Positions 1-6,401 of a DNA stretch of 7,828 nt are shown here, in pieces. A program made the translations under genes and the position numbers. Positions within the stretch are counted from its first letter, which is position 1. Every line of letters starts with the position of its first letter. Source of the DNA: Clostridiales bacterium (GTDB lineage Bacteria > Bacillota > Clostridia > Peptostreptococcales > JAAYPU01); contig JAAYPU010000283.1 in the NCBI GenBank assembly GCA_012519645.1, forward strand, positions 1-7,828, read 5' to 3'. The notes under the pieces are model-generated. The model worked only from the letters and a program-made list of their open reading frames with translations, had not been told where the DNA came from and ran no database searches.

Positions 1-1663
1 AAAAACTATGATCGACGCTTATTTTTTTATTTATGGTTTCTGAATATTTATTAATAAAATAATCCACAAAAATACGTATATCTTCCTTTCTTTCTCTTAA
101 GGAAGGTATATATATCGGGAATACATTTAACCGATAATAGAGGTCCTCTCTATAATGACCTAAGGCAGCCTCCTGCTGAAGGTCTTTGTTTGTGGCGGCA
201 ATAATTCTGACATCTACCGGAATTACTTCATTGCCTCCTACACGTACTATTTTCTTTGTCTCAAGTACTCTTAAGAGGTTTACCTGAGCATCTAAAGGCA
301 TATCGCCGATTTCATCCAAGAATAGAGTACCGCCATCGGCAAGCTCAAATTTTCCAGGATGTCCGCCTCTGCGGGCGCCGGTAAAAGCGCCTTCTTCATA
401 TCCGAATAACTCGCTGGATACGAGTTCTCTGGGAATTGCCCCGCAGTTTAAGAATACGAAGGGCTTGTTTCTCCTGTTGCTGGCATTATGTATAGCTTGT
501 GCGAACATTTCTTTACCTGTGCCGCTCTCACCTTGTAACAATATGGTAGCATCAATGCCGGATGCGATTTTAGATAAATGTAAAGCAGTTTTAAGAACTT
601 CTGATTCTCCGATTATATCTTCAAAGGTAAATGTCGCGGAGGCACCTACAATTTTATTTACCATTTTATGAACGGTTTTTGCTTCATTGATGATAAAAAC
701 TATTAGCTTAGGTGTCTTTTCAGTTTTCAGATAGTTCACGTGGCTGATAAATTTTCTTTTTTCACCTGACCGTGCAGTGAATTCCAACTCCTCTTCAAAG
801 ATATTATCATTTAATGTAAAAATACGTTCATATGTTTTTTTATTCTTCAAAAACATATTGATATTAAATTTTTCATATTTACGGCCTTCTATTTCCAAAT
901 ACTTTCTTGCCAGACTGTTCATATTTAAAATATTGCCATTGCTGTCAACTGCAATAATACCTTCTGAAATTGTTTCCATAATCTCATAAAAATTGTTATT
1001 TACAGCCTGGAGCATTTGGTTGGCTTCTTGGAGATGCAATTCTCTTTTTATAGCAGCTGCGGCTGCTGAGACCATACCCAGAGTATGAGGGTGAACCATG
1101 GTATACTCTCCTGTAATGCTGAGAACACCGATAATGTCGTTATATTTATCTGTGATGGGACATGCCGAGGTTGTCAACTCGTGGAATTTGGACATATAAT
1201 GTTCACTGCCCATTATCTGAACAGGTTTTTTGAGGAGTAAAGACAGTCCTATGGCATTGGTACCTGCATATTCTTCTTTAAGATTATAGCCATTGTCTAA
1301 ATATGTTTTACCGAATCGTGCTATCGCGCCCTTTTCTCCGATATGTTCCAAGACAAAGCCATCATCATCTGAAAGACGGATGATGAAATCTGTATTTCCT
1401 ACGATACTATAAATACTATTCATAAAAGGCTTTGCTACATCCAACAGCTTCTTGTTCTTTTTTTGTCTCTTTTCCACCTCGATATCAGAAATATTAAAGG
1501 TAGGTATTCTGCTGTGAGGATCGACATTATATTTTTTGCTTCGTTTCCAGGACTCAAAGATATAAGGTTTTAAATCCCCTGTTTGGACAGGCAAGCCTGA
1601 AATAAATCTATTCCATTGTTCGTAAACTATTTTGCTGTGTGTAAATGGATCTTTAAAAGACAT
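1..1663 (-). CDS. Sigma-54-dependent transcriptional activator, AcoR-like (partial, C-terminus off window)
   Basis: This is an enhancer-binding protein that uses ATP hydrolysis to open promoters held by sigma-54 RNA polymerase. The frame is open for 554 codons from ATG at 1663 to the left edge. Residues about 60-210 look like a GAF sensory domain and about 235-340 like a PAS domain. The AAA+ sigma-54 interaction domain begins near 350, with Walker A GESGTGKE at 378-385, the sigma-54 contact loop GAFTGA at 425-430, and Walker B LFLDEIGD with D450-E451. The intact GAFTGA loop indicates a true sigma-54 activator. The end of the AAA+ lid and the expected Fis-type helix-turn-helix are not in the window. 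The start is supported by AGGAGAG at 1675-1681, 11 bases upstream. The domain order resembles AcoR-type regulators; the ligand and target genes cannot be read from the sequence. The gene is divergent from the aspartate kinase gene. Confidence 0.93.
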   Translation of the reverse strand, partial: MSFKDPFTHSKIVYEQWNRFISGLPVQTGDLKPYIFESWKRSKKYNVDPHSRIPTFNISDIEVEKRQKKNKKLLDVAKPFMNSIYSIVGNTDFIIRLSDDDGFVLEHIGEKGAIARFGKTYLDNGYNLKEEYAGTNAIGLSLLLKKPVQIMGSEHYMSKFHELTTSACPITDKYNDIIGVLSITGEYTMVHPHTLGMVSAAAAAIKRELHLQEANQMLQAVNNNFYEIMETISEGIIAVDSNGNILNMNSLARKYLEIEGRKYEKFNINMFLKNKKTYERIFTLNDNIFEEELEFTARSGEKRKFISHVNYLKTEKTPKLIVFIINEAKTVHKMVNKIVGASATFTFEDIIGESEVLKTALHLSKIASGIDATILLQGESGTGKEMFAQAIHNASNRRNKPFVFLNCGAIPRELVSSELFGYEEGAFTGARRGGHPGKFELADGGTLFLDEIGDMPLDAQVNLLRVLETKKIVRVGGNEVIPVDVRIIAATNKDLQQEAALGHYREDLYYRLNVFPIYIPSLRERKEDIRIFVDYFINKYSETINKKISVDHSF

Positions 1664-1711
1664 ATTACTGATTTCTCTCCTGTTTATAAAATATTTTTAT
1701 GCTTAAAATTT

Positions 1712-1740
1712 ATTTTATCATTTCCATATATTAAACTCAA
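1712..1740 (-). promoter_or_regulatory. Candidate sigma-A-type promoter of the sigma-54 activator gene
   Basis: On the minus strand TTGAGT (1735-1740) is followed after 17 bases by TAAAAT (1712-1717), about 49 bp upstream of the start codon. The -10 box matches five of six consensus positions and the -35 box four of six. The surroundings are very AT-rich, so chance matches are likely; this is an inference from spacing and position. Confidence 0.45.
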
Positions 1741-1797
1741 TGATTTTGAGCCATGCCGGATGACATATGGATAATAATAAGAATAAAGCACTGTACC

Positions 1798-1825
1798 TTT
1801 ACAAAATCAAAGTATATGGTAAAAT
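1798..1825 (+). promoter_or_regulatory. Candidate sigma-A-type promoter of the aspartate kinase gene
   Basis: TTTACA (1798-1803) and TAAAAT (1820-1825) are separated by 16 bases, and each matches five of six consensus positions. The predicted transcript would start near 1832 and have a leader of about 67 nt. That is too short for a lysine riboswitch, and none is visible. Confidence 0.45.
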
Positions 1826-1844
1826 AATTTCGTATATTATTTAG

Positions 1845-1859
1845 TTCAATATATTTGAA
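1845..1859. promoter_or_regulatory. Small palindrome downstream of the aspartate kinase promoter
   Basis: TTCAA-TATAT-TTGAA is an interrupted palindrome lying about 20 bp after the candidate -10 box and 39 bp before the start codon. Its place would suit an operator for a dimeric repressor. AT-rich DNA yields such palindromes by chance, so this is only a candidate. Confidence 0.2.
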
Positions 1860-1898
1860 TATAAAAGAAGTCAAAATATAAGATGGGTGGTTTATTAG

Positions 1899-3215
1899 AT
1901 GGGTATTATTGTAGCGAAATTCGGAGGAACTTCTCTTGCAGATTCATATCAATTTGAAAAGGTTAAAAGAATAATAGAATCTGATCCTGATAGGAAATAC
2001 GTTGTGCCTTCCGCACCGGGTAAAAGATTTGACAGCGATAACAAAGTCACTGATTTATTATATCTTTGCAAGACTCATATTGAGCATAATGTTCCTTTTG
2101 ATCAAGTATTTCAAGTTATATGTGACAGATATATCTCTATTGCATTTAATCTGAAACTTTCGATCGATCTCCAGCCCCATTTCAATGAAATAAAAGCCAA
2201 AATAATAAATGGGGCATCTAAAGATTATATTGCAAGCAGAGGCGAATATTTAAACGGGCTGTTATTGGCAGAATATTTGGGATACACATTTGTAGATGCA
2301 AAGGATGTAATTCTTTTCGATTCAAAAGGGCGGTTCTTAGAAGAAGAGACTGACGATGCTCTCGGAAATGTACTGCTTAAGTGTGAAAAGGCTGTTATCC
2401 CGGGATTCTATGGCGCTATGCCTGATGGAAGTATTAGAACCTTTTCTCGCGGTGGTTCTGATATAACAGGCGCGCTGGTTGCCAAAGCTTTAAAAGCAGA
2501 TGTATATGAGAATTGGACTGATGTTTCGGGATTTTTAATGGCGGACCCGAGGATCGTCAAAAATCCTCTTCCTATTAAAGTTATTACATATAAAGAATTA
2601 AGAGAGCTTTCTTATATGGGAGCATCCGTACTTCATGAAGATGCTGTATTTCCGGTAAGACAGGCAAATATACCAATCAATATAAAGAATACAAATGAGC
2701 CGGATAATCCCGGTACTGTCATTGTTTCAAATTTGGAAAAACAGGATGAGCATGTTATTACCGGAATAGCGGGAAAGAAAGATTTTACTGTTATAGCTAT
2801 ATATAAAAACAGAATGAATTCTGAAATAGGATTCATGAGAAAACTGCTTTCTATTTTAGAAGATTACAATATTTCCATTGAACATCTCCCTTCGGGTATT
2901 GACACATTATCTGCGGTCATTTCAAATAACAGTATAAACGGTAAATTAGAAGATGTTTTAGATGAAATCGATAAAAGGCTTAAACCGGATACTGTGGATG
3001 TTCTTTCGGATATGGCGCTCATTGCAACAGTAGGATATGGAATGTCCCAAAGAAGAGGTGTTGCTGCCAAGCTTTTCACAGCTCTTTCCGAAGCCGGCGT
3101 GAATATTAGAATGATCGACCAGGGTTCCAGTGAAATAAATATAATTACCGGTGTGGAAAACAATGATTTTGAAAAAGCAATTATGGCTATATATAATGCT
3201 TTTGTAAATGAATAG
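1899..3215 (+). CDS. Aspartate kinase (monofunctional, two C-terminal ACT domains)
   Basis: Phosphorylates L-aspartate to 4-phospho-L-aspartate (EC 2.7.2.4), the committed cytosolic step toward lysine/diaminopimelate, threonine, methionine and isoleucine. The 438-residue protein has the amino acid kinase fold first: KFGGTS at 7-12, SRGE at 113-116, FSRGGSD at 182-188, and WTDVSG from 206 leading into ADPR. Two ACT regulatory domains follow, roughly 288-355 and 367-438, which in this family bind allosteric amino acids. The length is nearer the long ThrD/YclM type of Bacillus than the ~400-residue LysC type, and no homoserine dehydrogenase domain is fused. Which amino acid inhibits it cannot be judged. 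The ATG at 1899 has a modest ribosome binding site, GGGTGG (1885-1890), 8 bases upstream. The gene appears monocistronic, between its own candidate promoter and a terminator at 3251. The symbol could be lysC or thrD, so it is left blank. Confidence 0.95.
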   Translation: MGIIVAKFGGTSLADSYQFEKVKRIIESDPDRKYVVPSAPGKRFDSDNKVTDLLYLCKTHIEHNVPFDQVFQVICDRYISIAFNLKLSIDLQPHFNEIKAKIINGASKDYIASRGEYLNGLLLAEYLGYTFVDAKDVILFDSKGRFLEEETDDALGNVLLKCEKAVIPGFYGAMPDGSIRTFSRGGSDITGALVAKALKADVYENWTDVSGFLMADPRIVKNPLPIKVITYKELRELSYMGASVLHEDAVFPVRQANIPINIKNTNEPDNPGTVIVSNLEKQDEHVITGIAGKKDFTVIAIYKNRMNSEIGFMRKLLSILEDYNISIEHLPSGIDTLSAVISNNSINGKLEDVLDEIDKRLKPDTVDVLSDMALIATVGYGMSQRRGVAAKLFTALSEAGVNIRMIDQGSSEINIITGVENNDFEKAIMAIYNAFVNE

Positions 3216-3250
3216 TAGTAAAATTAATGAAATAGAATAAAATAATAAAT

Positions 3251-3275
3251 AGGGCATGTGATGCCCTGTTTTATT
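3251..3275 (+). terminator. Rho-independent terminator after aspartate kinase
   Basis: A stem of AGGGCAT (3251-3257) and ATGCCCT (3261-3267) with a GTG loop is followed by the T-rich run GTTTTATT. It begins 35 bp after the stop codon. A-rich bases upstream could also pair with the T-run. This separates the kinase transcript from secA. Confidence 0.75.
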
Positions 3276-3303
3276 GGTTATGGATAAAAAAATATGTTAA
3301 AAT
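3274..3303 (+). promoter_or_regulatory. Candidate promoter of secA-prfB
   Basis: TTGGTT (3274-3279) and TAAAAT (3298-3303) are separated by 18 bases, directly after the kinase terminator. Transcription would start near 3309-3311, giving a leader of about 100 nt before secA. The -35 box is weak and its first two bases overlap the terminator T-run. Confidence 0.4.
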
Positions 3304-3308
3304 GGACT

Positions 3309-3340
3309 GTAAGGAAATTTTATAATTAAAATTTCCTTAC
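3309..3340 (+). repeat. Perfect 13-bp inverted repeat at the predicted 5' end of the secA leader
   Basis: GTAAGGAAATTTT (3309-3321) pairs perfectly with its reverse complement (3328-3340) across a six-base spacer, and an added A-T pair leaves a TAAT loop. No T-run follows, so it is not a standard terminator. If the candidate promoter is right, the transcript would begin with this hairpin, a placement that can protect mRNA from 5'-end decay. That role is inference. Confidence 0.6.
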
Positions 3341-3370
3341 ACGAAGAACTGAAAAAAGAGTTAAGGAGAC

Positions 3371-3390
3371 TTTTGCAAAGCATTGCAAAA
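3371..3390 (+). repeat. Perfect 8-bp inverted repeat just upstream of the secA ribosome binding site
   Basis: TTTTGCAA (3371-3378) and TTGCAAAA (3383-3390) flank an AGCA loop. The structure ends five bases before the secA Shine-Dalgarno sequence AAGGAG (3395-3400), so in mRNA it would sit beside the ribosome entry site. It may be a diverged relative of the hairpins found after secA and prfB. Confidence 0.5.
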
Positions 3391-3410
3391 ACTGAAGGAG
3401 AGGGTATATA

Positions 3411-6167
3411 ATGGGTCTTTTAGAGAAGGTATTTGGGGACCTTAATGAAAAAGAAATCAAGAAGCTCTCAAAAATTGTTGACAAGGTTGAAGCACTTGAT
3501 GAAGAAATGCAGCAGCTTTCAGACGGAGAGCTTAAAAATAAAACAAAGATTTTTAAAGAAAGACTTGCAAATGGAGAAACGTTGGATGATTTACTTCCTG
3601 AAGCCTTTGCGGTTGCAAGAGAAGCGGCACATAGAGCCTTGGGGATGAAGCACTTTAGTGTGCAAATACTTGGGGGTATTGTACTTCACCAAGGAAGAAT
3701 TGCAGAAATGAAAACCGGAGAAGGAAAAACCTTAGTGGCGACTCTCCCGGTTTATTTGAATGCTCTCGAAGGAAAGGGAGTGCATGTCGTAACAGTAAAT
3801 GACTACCTTGCCAAACGTGATATGGAATGGATGGGAAAACTATATAACTTCCTTGGTTTGAGTGTTGGCTGTGTTATACATGGCATTACAGGACAACAAA
3901 GGAAAGATGCCTATAACAGTGATATTACATACGGTACCAATAATGAATTTGGTTTTGATTATTTGAGAGATAATATGGTAATTTATAAAAATGAAATGTC
4001 ACAAAGGCCATTGAATTATGCTATCATTGACGAGGTCGACAGTATATTGATTGACGAAGCCAGAACTCCTTTGATTATTTCGGGAGCAGGCGAAGAATCT
4101 ACAAAGATGTATTCAGATGCGAATCAATTTGTTAAAGGGTATAAAAATGAAATAGATTTTACAATCGATGAAAAGGCAAAGAGCGTATCTCTTACTGAGA
4201 GCGGAGTCGAAAAGGCTGAAAAGTATTTCAAAGTGGAAAACCTGGCTGATCCCGAAAACATGGAATTGAACCATCATATACTGCAGGCGCTGAAAGCTCA
4301 AAATCTTATGAAAAGAGACGTTGACTATGTTATTCATAATGGAGAAATAGTAATTGTTGATGAATTTACCGGACGCCTTATGTTTGGCAGACGCTATAGT
4401 GAAGGTCTACATCAAGCTATTGAAGCAAAGGAAGGCTTAAGGGTACGAAGAGAATCCAAAACACTTGCAACCATAACACTTCAGAACTATTTCAGAATGT
4501 ATCAGAAGCTTGCGGGCATGACAGGTACTGCAAAGACAGAAGAAGACGAGTTTAAAGAAATATATAATATGGACGTAGTTGTTGTTCCGACAAATAAACC
4601 GGTTAAACGTCAAGACCTTCCGGACTTGATTTATGCAACTGAAGCAGGAAAGTTCAAGGCTATCATCAGACAGATTATTGAAAAACATAGTACCGGACAG
4701 CCTGTACTGGTGGGTACTATATCCATAGAAAAGTCTGAACTCATCAGCGAGCTTCTGAAAAGGAACGGCATTAAGCATAATGTACTTAATGCAAAGCACC
4801 ACCAGAAGGAAGCGGAAATAATTGCAGAGGCAGGCCGCTTTGGTGCTGTAACTATCGCCACCAATATGGCCGGTAGAGGAACAGATATTATATTAGGCGG
4901 AAATCCGGATTTTGAAGCTAAACTGGAAATGAGAAAACGCGGATATGACGACGCTGTCATTTCATATGCATCCAGCTTCATGCCTACAGAAGATGAAGAG
5001 GTAATTAAAGCCAGAAAAGAATTCAGAGAGCTTTTTGAATACTACAAAAAAGAAAGAGCTGAAGAACATAATAAAGTAATATCAGTTGGCGGTTTACACA
5101 TTATAGGAACTGAAAGACATGAATCACGCCGTATCGATAATCAGCTTAGAGGAAGGTCCGGACGTCAGGGCGACCCGGGTTCATCTCAATTTTTTATTGC
5201 TTTGAATGATGAACTTATGAGGCTTTTCGGAGGAGAGAGGATACAGGGACTTGTTTCAAAGATGGGTATGCAGGATGACGAAGCCTTAGAAGCAAATATG
5301 CTTACAAAGTCTATTGAAAATGCACAGAAAAAGGTAGAAGGACGTAATTTCTTTATCAGAAAATATGTCTTACAGTACGATGACGTTATGAACAAGCAAA
5401 GAGAAGTAATCTATAAAGAAAGAAAACGTGTACTGGAAGGTGAAAATTTAAGAAGCCATATTCTGGGGATGTTTGAGACTTTGGTAGATTATTATATAGA
5501 TACTTATACTGCTGATGCAAAATATCCTGAAGAATGGAATCTGGAAGGATTAGCAAATAGCTTAAAACCGTTTATTCATAACATAAAATTGCGTTTTGAC
5601 GATTTAGAGAATATGACTATAGAAGACCTGAAAATAAGAATATTGGATATGGCAGATAAAGCTTACGGTTATAAAGAAGAAGAAATCGGCGTTGAACGCA
5701 TGAGAGAGCTGGAAAGAGTGATTCTTCTCAGGGTTGTAGACACAAAATGGATGGATCATATTGATGCTATGGATCAGCTGAAACAAGGTATAGGGCTCAG
5801 GGCGATAGGACATGAGGATCCCGTAAGAGCCTATCAGAATGAAGGCTTCGATATGTTTGAGGATATGATAAAAAGCATCCAGGAAGAAACAGTAAGATAT
5901 ATGTTTAATGTTACAATACAAACAGATACACAGAGAAAACAGGTTATACAAATTGGTGAAGCACAAAAAGCAGACTTTGCTCAAGGCAAACCGGAAAATG
6001 CAGTAAATGCAGCGAATTCGGAGCTTCCGGAAAGAGCTGTGCCAAATCCGGAACCCCAAAGCCTGCAGCCAATAAGAAAAGAAAAAACTGTCGGCAGAAA
6101 TGACCCCTGCCCCTGTGGAAGCGGCAAAAAATATAAAAAATGCTGCGGCCAATCAACTGAAAACTGA
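3411..6167 (+). CDS. secA: Protein translocase ATPase SecA
   Basis: SecA is the cytosolic and peripheral-membrane ATPase that drives unfolded preproteins through the SecYEG channel. The 918 residues show the full family signature. Walker A GEGKT is at 103-107 and Walker B DEVD at 207-210. The preprotein cross-linking region follows, roughly 220-370. The second nucleotide-binding fold has MAGRGTDIILGG from 486 and the GGLHIIGTERHESRRIDNQ motif from 560. The scaffold and wing regions come next. A variable linker leads to a C-terminal zinc-binding SEC-C motif with C900, C902, C911 and C912 (CC in place of CH). It is somewhat longer than Bacillus SecA (~840) and near E. coli SecA (~900), through the linker and SEC-C tail. 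The start follows AAGGAG (3395-3400) at 10 bases. The last residues, STEN, and the TGA stop are encoded by a 7-bp repeat array. prfB follows downstream, a pairing known in Bacillota. Confidence 0.98.
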   Translation: MGLLEKVFGDLNEKEIKKLSKIVDKVEALDEEMQQLSDGELKNKTKIFKERLANGETLDDLLPEAFAVAREAAHRALGMKHFSVQILGGIVLHQGRIAEMKTGEGKTLVATLPVYLNALEGKGVHVVTVNDYLAKRDMEWMGKLYNFLGLSVGCVIHGITGQQRKDAYNSDITYGTNNEFGFDYLRDNMVIYKNEMSQRPLNYAIIDEVDSILIDEARTPLIISGAGEESTKMYSDANQFVKGYKNEIDFTIDEKAKSVSLTESGVEKAEKYFKVENLADPENMELNHHILQALKAQNLMKRDVDYVIHNGEIVIVDEFTGRLMFGRRYSEGLHQAIEAKEGLRVRRESKTLATITLQNYFRMYQKLAGMTGTAKTEEDEFKEIYNMDVVVVPTNKPVKRQDLPDLIYATEAGKFKAIIRQIIEKHSTGQPVLVGTISIEKSELISELLKRNGIKHNVLNAKHHQKEAEIIAEAGRFGAVTIATNMAGRGTDIILGGNPDFEAKLEMRKRGYDDAVISYASSFMPTEDEEVIKARKEFRELFEYYKKERAEEHNKVISVGGLHIIGTERHESRRIDNQLRGRSGRQGDPGSSQFFIALNDELMRLFGGERIQGLVSKMGMQDDEALEANMLTKSIENAQKKVEGRNFFIRKYVLQYDDVMNKQREVIYKERKRVLEGENLRSHILGMFETLVDYYIDTYTADAKYPEEWNLEGLANSLKPFIHNIKLRFDDLENMTIEDLKIRILDMADKAYGYKEEEIGVERMRELERVILLRVVDTKWMDHIDAMDQLKQGIGLRAIGHEDPVRAYQNEGFDMFEDMIKSIQEETVRYMFNVTIQTDTQRKQVIQIGEAQKADFAQGKPENAVNAANSELPERAVPNPEPQSLQPIRKEKTVGRNDPCPCGSGKKYKKCCGQSTEN

Positions 6168-6188
6168 AAACTGACAACTGACAACTGA
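6154..6188 (+). repeat. 7-bp tandem array A, (C/A)AACTGA x5, overlapping the secA stop
   Basis: Five back-to-back heptamers: CAACTGA, AAACTGA, AAACTGA, CAACTGA, CAACTGA. Only the first base varies. The first two copies are coding and supply the last codons and the TGA stop (6165-6167) of secA; the other three are intergenic. A degenerate inverted copy lies at 6300-6320. Confidence 0.9.
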
Positions 6189-6198
6189 AAGATAAGGA

Positions 6199-6226
6199 AG
6201 AAATTTGCTTTGTTTAGCAAATTTCT
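6199..6226 (+). repeat. AT-rich hairpin after secA (dispersed hairpin copy 1)
   Basis: AGAAATTTGCT (6199-6209) pairs perfectly with AGCAAATTTCT (6216-6226) around a TTGTTT loop. No T-run follows, so termination is unlikely to be its main role. It closely resembles the hairpin at 7543-7567 after prfB, and both are followed by CT(A/G)CATTC. Confidence 0.75.
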
Positions 6227-6237
6227 ACATTCAATCT

Positions 6238-6290
6238 TAAACAATAACAATCGTTAAACCATTGCTCAACTATCGCTCGACTATTGTTTA
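6238..6290 (+). repeat. Inverted repeat and short direct repeat within the secA-prfB intergenic region
   Basis: TAAACAATA (6238-6246) is mirrored by TATTGTTTA (6282-6290), a 9-bp perfect inverted repeat spaced by 35 bp. Inside it two 11-bp near-copies lie in tandem, ATTGCTCAACT (6261-6271) and ATCGCTCGACT (6272-6282), differing at two positions. No coding sequence or convincing promoter was seen here. Confidence 0.45.
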
Positions 6291-6299
6291 TCAAAGTTC

Positions 6300-6320
6300 T
6301 TAGTTATCAGTTGTCAGCTG
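6300..6320 (-). repeat. Inverted degenerate copy of heptamer array A
   Basis: Read on the minus strand this is CAGCTGA, CAACTGA, TAACTAA, three degenerate units of the array A heptamer in opposite orientation. With array A it forms a pair of facing arrays around about 110 bp. The shared core is the 11-mer CTGACAACTGA. Confidence 0.6.
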
Positions 6321-6327
6321 GCAAAGC

Positions 6328-6383
6328 CACTAACCACTAATCACTAATCCCTAATCACTAATCACTAATCACTAATCACTAAT
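6328..6383 (+). repeat. 7-bp tandem array B, CACTAAT x8
   Basis: Eight contiguous heptamers: CACTAAC, CACTAAT twice, CCCTAAT, then CACTAAT four times. The array ends two bases before the AGAAGG ribosome binding site of prfB (6386-6391). No spacers are present, so it is not a CRISPR. Confidence 0.92.
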
Positions 6384-6401
6384 AAAGAAGGATGTGAAAA
6401 A

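Noticed and set aside
1741..1765. Sigma-54 promoter on the minus strand (TGGCTC...TTGAG)
   Set aside because: The spacing between the GG and the downstream element is wrong and the invariant GC at -12 is missing.
1826..1898. Lysine riboswitch before aspartate kinase
   Set aside because: The predicted leader is only about 67 nt and lacks the conserved lysine-aptamer motifs and any terminator hairpin.
5604..6152. 182-codon open frame on the minus strand
   Set aside because: It lies wholly inside secA, antisense, and its translation is low-complexity and rich in F, C and H without domain signatures; it is a shadow of the SecA coding sequence.
6199..6226. Rho-independent terminator between secA and prfB
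   Set aside because: The stem is AT-rich and followed by ACATTC with no T-run, so readthrough into prfB is expected.
6328..6383. Possible CRISPR array
   Set aside because: The units are 7 bp and contiguous, with no spacers and no cas genes in the window; this is a simple tandem repeat.
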